This document shows positions 60,865-64,000 of a stretch of 64,000 nt of DNA, one piece after another. Source of the DNA: an uncultured bacterium (GTDB lineage: Bacteria; Actinomycetota; Coriobacteriia; Coriobacteriales; Atopobiaceae). The stretch lies in NCBI GenBank assembly GCA_905214865.1, contig CAJMNO010000001.1, positions 1 through 64,000 on the forward strand, in the 5' to 3' direction. Each line of letters starts with the position of its first letter. Position 1 is the stretch's first letter. The translations under genes and the position numbers were made by a program. Under the pieces are notes generated by a model that was not told where the DNA came from, did not search any database, and worked only from the letters and a program-made list of their open reading frames with translations.

Positions 60865-63030
60865 ATGCCAGCGGGAGACCACGAGGGCCTGCTCGACGCG
60901 CTCGACGCGATAGACCCGGCGACCTGCTCGTACGAGGAGTGGTGCGAGGTCGGGATGGCCCTGCACGAGAGCGGATTCGGCGTCGACGACTGGGACCGAT
61001 GGTCGAGGCGCGACGCCGCGAGGTGGCACGAGGGCGAGTGCGCCCGCAAGTGGGCGGGCTTCGGCAGGTCCGAGCGCAGGGTCGGCAGCGGCACGATCGT
61101 GAGGATGGCCGAGGCGCGCGGATGGTCCCAGGGAGGGGCCGACGAGGCGCTCGACTGGGACTCGGAGGTGACCGCCGTCGCGGACCCGTCATGGGTCGAG
61201 GAGCGGCCAATCGACGAGGGGGGCGAGTGGCACCCAGCGCGCCAGCTGTCCGACTACCTCGGCGCGCTCTTCGACGACGACGACGTGGTCGGGTACGTGA
61301 CCGAGAGCTGGGAGCGCGACGGCCGCAGGATGCCGACCAAGGGGCACTGGGACCGCACGGCCGGTCAGCTCCGGCAGGAGCTCGCCAAGTGCGGGGACGA
61401 CATCGGGAAGGTCCTGGGAGACTGGGACCGAGACGCCGGGGCGTGGATACGCTTCAACCCGCTCGACGGCAGGGGATGCGGCAACGCCAACGTGACCGAG
61501 TACCGATACGCGCTCATCGAGAGCGACAGCCTGCCTCCCGAGAGGCAGCGCGGCATGGTCGAGGCGATGAACCTCCCGTGCGCGGCGGTCGTGTCGAGCG
61601 GCGGGAAGTCAGTCCACGCCATCGTGAGGGTGGACGCCGGCACCGACTACAACCTCTACAGGAGGCGAGTCGAGGCGCTCTACGACTACTGCCGCCGGCA
61701 CGGCTTCCAGCCTGACGGGCAGAACAAGAACCCGTCCAGGCTCTCGAGGATGCCGGGCGCCACGCGCGGCGACAGGAGGCAGCTCCTGCTCGCGACGAAC
61801 TGCGGGGCCGAGTCGTGGGCCGCGTGGGAGGAGTGGGTCGCGGAGAGCGAGGACGACCTGCCGGACGAGACCGACAGCTCGGACTTCGGCGACCCGCCGG
61901 ACCTCGCGCCGGTGCTCATAGGCACGGAGGGCGACGGCATCATGAGGCTCGGCCAGAAGGGCATCCTCACCGGCGACTCGAAGATGGGCAAGTCCTACTG
62001 CCTCATCGACCTCGCCGAGGCCGTCGCCACGGGCGGGCGCTGGATGGGCAGGAGGTGCGCCGAGGGGAAGGTCCTCTACGTCAACCTCGAGATCCAGGGC
62101 GAGGAGTTCCGGCAGCGCATGCGCCTCGTCTGGGACGACCGCGTCGCGCACGGCGAGCCAGACGACGTCGCGGCGCTCGAGCGCAACTTCCACAGGCTCC
62201 AGCTCAGGGGCCGGGCGTGCCTCATGAGGGACCTGGTGCGCCCGCTCGTGCGCCGCCTCAGGCGCATGGCCTCCGGGGGCGGCCCCGTGGAGCTCCTCGT
62301 CGTCGACCCCGTGTACAAGGTCAACGGCGGCGACGACAACGACTCTGCGAAGGTGAGCGAGTTCACCAACGCCATCGACGCGATCATCGCGCAGACGGGG
62401 GTGTCGGTCGTCTACGCACACCACCACCCGAAGGGCACGGCGGGCCAGAAGAAGTCCATGGACCGCATGAGCGGGACGGGCGTCTACGCCCGCGACGCGG
62501 ACGTGATGATGGACATGACCGCCCTGGAGGTCCCCGAGCGCGACCGCGCGGAGAAGCTTGGCGGCCTGCCGGCCTACAGGATGAGCGTCGACTGCCGCAG
62601 CTTCGCCAAGCCGGCGGACGCCGACTTCGTCTTCAGGTGGCCGCGCTTCGTGGCCATGGAGGGGCTCGAGAGGTACAAGGTCGAGGGCGCCGACCCCTTC
62701 GCGCAGCGCCGACAGGCCAAGGAGGAGCGCGACCGGAGGCTGCGAGACGAGGCCAAGGGGCTTATGTGGGACGCCTACAAGGCGTGCCTGGACGGGGGCC
62801 TCGCGGCCGAGGACGGGACCGTCGGGATCGGGGCGCTCATGGAGCACATGGGGACGCGAGACGAGACCGGCGAGCGGCCCACGCGCCAGACGGTCAAGCG
62901 CTGGAGCCGCAGCGACTGGTGCAGGGTAGGCAGCCGGAAGACCGAGTTCCCGAACCCGTCTGGCGGGAAGCCGACGGAGGTAACCGTTTTCTACGACAGA
63001 GACTCGCCGCTCGAGAACGGATGGGAGTGA
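60865..63030 (+). CDS. Prophage primase-helicase
   Basis: 721 residues. The first 75 residues resemble a PriCT_2-type element (YEEWCEVGMALHESG, DDWDRWSRR). A middle domain has SSGGKSVHAIVRVDA and RLSRMPGATR, as in archaeo-eukaryotic-type phage primases. A RecA/RepA-like ATPase follows: LTGDSKMGKSYCLIDLAEA (Walker A, about 370) and ELLVVDPVYK (Walker B), VVYAHHHPKG. The C-terminus may be a small helical DNA-binding part. It is probably the replication initiator/helicase of the element. Confidence 0.85.
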   Translation: MPAGDHEGLLDALDAIDPATCSYEEWCEVGMALHESGFGVDDWDRWSRRDAARWHEGECARKWAGFGRSERRVGSGTIVRMAEARGWSQGGADEALDWDSEVTAVADPSWVEERPIDEGGEWHPARQLSDYLGALFDDDDVVGYVTESWERDGRRMPTKGHWDRTAGQLRQELAKCGDDIGKVLGDWDRDAGAWIRFNPLDGRGCGNANVTEYRYALIESDSLPPERQRGMVEAMNLPCAAVVSSGGKSVHAIVRVDAGTDYNLYRRRVEALYDYCRRHGFQPDGQNKNPSRLSRMPGATRGDRRQLLLATNCGAESWAAWEEWVAESEDDLPDETDSSDFGDPPDLAPVLIGTEGDGIMRLGQKGILTGDSKMGKSYCLIDLAEAVATGGRWMGRRCAEGKVLYVNLEIQGEEFRQRMRLVWDDRVAHGEPDDVAALERNFHRLQLRGRACLMRDLVRPLVRRLRRMASGGGPVELLVVDPVYKVNGGDDNDSAKVSEFTNAIDAIIAQTGVSVVYAHHHPKGTAGQKKSMDRMSGTGVYARDADVMMDMTALEVPERDRAEKLGGLPAYRMSVDCRSFAKPADADFVFRWPRFVAMEGLERYKVEGADPFAQRRQAKEERDRRLRDEAKGLMWDAYKACLDGGLAAEDGTVGIGALMEHMGTRDETGERPTRQTVKRWSRSDWCRVGSRKTEFPNPSGGKPTEVTVFYDRDSPLENGWE

Positions 63031-63276
63031 TTAGTGGTGACCGCTCATCATGCAAGAGTCACATGGTGTTCACACCTTGCATGGTGAGCATCATCAGGGG
63101 ATGGGGTGATCACTCTTTATATAAAGGTGATTTACACCCCCCCTAGGGGGCGGGCGGTACCGCCGTGTGGGCGCACGAGTGCGCGCCCACACTACGGGCG
63201 CGGGGGCCGTGCGCTACCGCCCCACCCCCGTAGGACGGGAAACAAGGATTTTCAGGCCGATGGCAAGGAGAAGAAC
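63031..63276. other. Dyad-rich non-coding region of the prophage
   Basis: No gene. Contains CATGCAAG/CTTGCATG inverted repeat (63049-63056 and 63076-63083), two CATGGTG direct repeats (63062 and 63080), a CTTTATATAAAG palindrome near 63114, and a long GC stem GTGTGGGCGC/GCGCCCACAC at 63165-63192. Position directly after the primase-helicase suggests an origin or a regulatory leader; unproven. Confidence 0.6.
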
Positions 63277-63483
63277 ATGTGTTCTGGAAATGATGGGAGC
63301 GTGACGGTGATGGGCGTGCTGGCCGACGTCAGCTGCAAGCCGAAGGCGGCGAGGCTCGTGGTCGAGCTCGACCCGGGCGTGGCGTCGCTGACGGCGTCGA
63401 GGATCGTCCCGCTCGTCGGCTCGGACGTCTCGGTCAGGCTCGTGCCGATGCAGGGAGCCTTCGACGTCAAGGTAGGGGAGTAG
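63277..63483 (+). CDS. Hypothetical small prophage protein
   Basis: 68 residues from ATG 63277 with AAGGAG upstream; the preceding in-frame codons are in non-coding repeats and are rejected. Likely beta-rich (VTVMGVLADVSCKP, SDVSVRLVPM). No family recognised. Two bases before the next gene. Confidence 0.65.
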   Translation: MCSGNDGSVTVMGVLADVSCKPKAARLVVELDPGVASLTASRIVPLVGSDVSVRLVPMQGAFDVKVGE

Positions 63484-63485
63484 CG

Positions 63486-63890
63486 ATGGCCGATAGGAAG
63501 ATGGCGCGCAGGCTCGCCGCGGTCGCGATGGACCCGGGCGAGTGCACCGGCGTCCGCGAGCTCGCGGAGTGGGCGCTCAGGGCGGAGGGGGACGGCGCGG
63601 ACCTCGCGGACCTCGAGGAGATCGTCGTGGGCCTCGCCGACGCGTCCGGGATGCAGGCGCTCCCGGCGCCGACGGACGCCGACGGCAACGCGGTGCGAGT
63701 CGGCGACGTGCTCTACGCGATGAAGTGCAGGCACACGGGCGAGAGGCATGGAGACATCCCATTCGTCGTGACGTCGCTCGCCTTCGATGGCGACACGTGG
63801 ACGGCGTCCGGGCTCGTTGGGATACGGGCCAACCTCAACGACTGCAGGCTCATGAGGTTCGCCGGGGGTGAGCGACCCAATGGGAGGTAG
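63486..63890 (+). CDS. Hypothetical prophage protein
   Basis: 134 residues. Helical, acidic N-terminal half; the second half (DADGNAVRVGDVLYAMKCRHTGERHGD, then FVVTSLAFDGDTWTASG) resembles small beta-barrel phage proteins with a VGDVLY motif, but I cannot name a family. Part of the tight early run. Confidence 0.65.
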   Translation: MADRKMARRLAAVAMDPGECTGVRELAEWALRAEGDGADLADLEEIVVGLADASGMQALPAPTDADGNAVRVGDVLYAMKCRHTGERHGDIPFVVTSLAFDGDTWTASGLVGIRANLNDCRLMRFAGGERPNGR

Positions 63891-64000
63891 TGACAGGCAC
63901 GGGAACGCACCGATGGTCATATGGCTGTTCGTCGCCATGTTTGATGCCATCACGCACGAGATTGAAACCGATTTAACGATTCTTGGCCTCATATGGGACG
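63880..64000 (+). CDS. Partial prophage gene cut by the window edge
   Basis: Frame open from ATG 63880 to the end (40 codons seen), overlapping the preceding gene by 11 nt. An in-frame GTG at 63868 is an alternative start. A hydrophobic stretch (APMVIWLFVAMFDAIT) suggests a membrane or hydrophobic segment. The AT content rises at its end. Function unknown. Confidence 0.45.
   Translation, partial: MGGSDRHGNAPMVIWLFVAMFDAITHEIETDLTILGLIWD

Larger units (their letters stand above)
53302..64000. mobile_element. Prophage or integrated element, left part
   Basis: Begins near the integrase gene and runs off the right edge. Organisation is that of a temperate phage: integrase and repressor leftward; Cro-like, small genes and a replication/recombination block rightward with short or overlapping gene junctions. 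No structural or lysis genes are seen within the window. The left boundary is approximate: somewhere in 53302-53439. No tRNA or direct repeat marks it. Confidence 0.85.

Noticed and set aside
1..64000. CRISPR arrays, rRNA genes, insertion sequences
   Set aside because: No regularly spaced repeats, no rRNA sequence and no transposase were seen in the window.

Overview
The window is a GC-rich bacterial chromosome segment that carries the replication origin. Gene content and order (rpmH-rnpA-yidD-yidC-jag, then rsmG-parA-parB; dnaA-dnaN-recF-DUF721/dciA-gyrB-gyrA; mannose-family PTS operons with an N-acetylgalactosamine-type set; a tandem-WYL regulator) suggest a Coriobacteriia actinomycete of the Olsenella/Atopobium kind. 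That placement is inference from family knowledge, not a database match. Almost all genes left of about 30 kb lie on the minus strand and almost all right of it on the plus strand, as expected for two replichores leaving an origin near 30-33 kb.

Left arm (1-29.8 kb): a small membrane protein gene overlapping purC; a two-component system (OmpR-type regulator and HAMP histidine kinase) downstream of a Tat lipoprotein gene and a TSCPD protein gene; purB; argG-argH preceded by what looks like an arginine-rich leader peptide with a terminator/antiterminator; tRNA-Lys; an M29 aminopeptidase; tRNA-Gly; a 1598-residue M28-peptidase-like membrane protein split by a huge acidic insertion; a divergent tandem-WYL regulator; ddl-dinG; rlmN; and the chromosome-partition set parA-parB with three parS sites beside rsmG. 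The rpmH-rnpA-yidD-yidC-jag cluster ends at its own terminator.

Origin and right arm (29.8-42.2 kb): DnaA-box-like 9-mers lie between rpmH and an unusual HATPase/winged-helix gene and again between dnaA and dnaN. The dnaA-dnaN gap also has an AT-rich stretch with a DnaA-trio-like run and is the best oriC candidate. recF, the DciA-type helicase-loader gene, gyrB and gyrA follow, then tRNA-Ala and tRNA-Ile on the minus strand and a bifunctional-nuclease-domain gene.

Sugar locus (42.4-52.7 kb): PTS IIB-IIC-IID, a divergent PfkB sugar kinase, then IIA-yajC-like-IIB-IIC-IID-GntR-AgaS-NagA. The genes fit uptake of an N-acetylated amino sugar (GalNAc or GlcNAc) as the 6-phosphate, deacetylation, deamination/isomerisation to tagatose-6-phosphate, and phosphorylation by the kinase. 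A single IIA gene must serve both permeases unless another lies elsewhere. TGGT...ACCA dyads upstream of each transcription unit are candidate GntR operators.

Prophage or integrated element (about 53.3 kb to the window end): tyrosine integrase, S24-type repressor and a divergent Cro-like gene, several small genes, then a tightly packed early replication/recombination module: SMC/Rad50-like ATPase, RecA-like AAA ATPase, DUF669 protein, DEAH helicase and primase-helicase. It runs off the right edge, so its length and attR are unknown.
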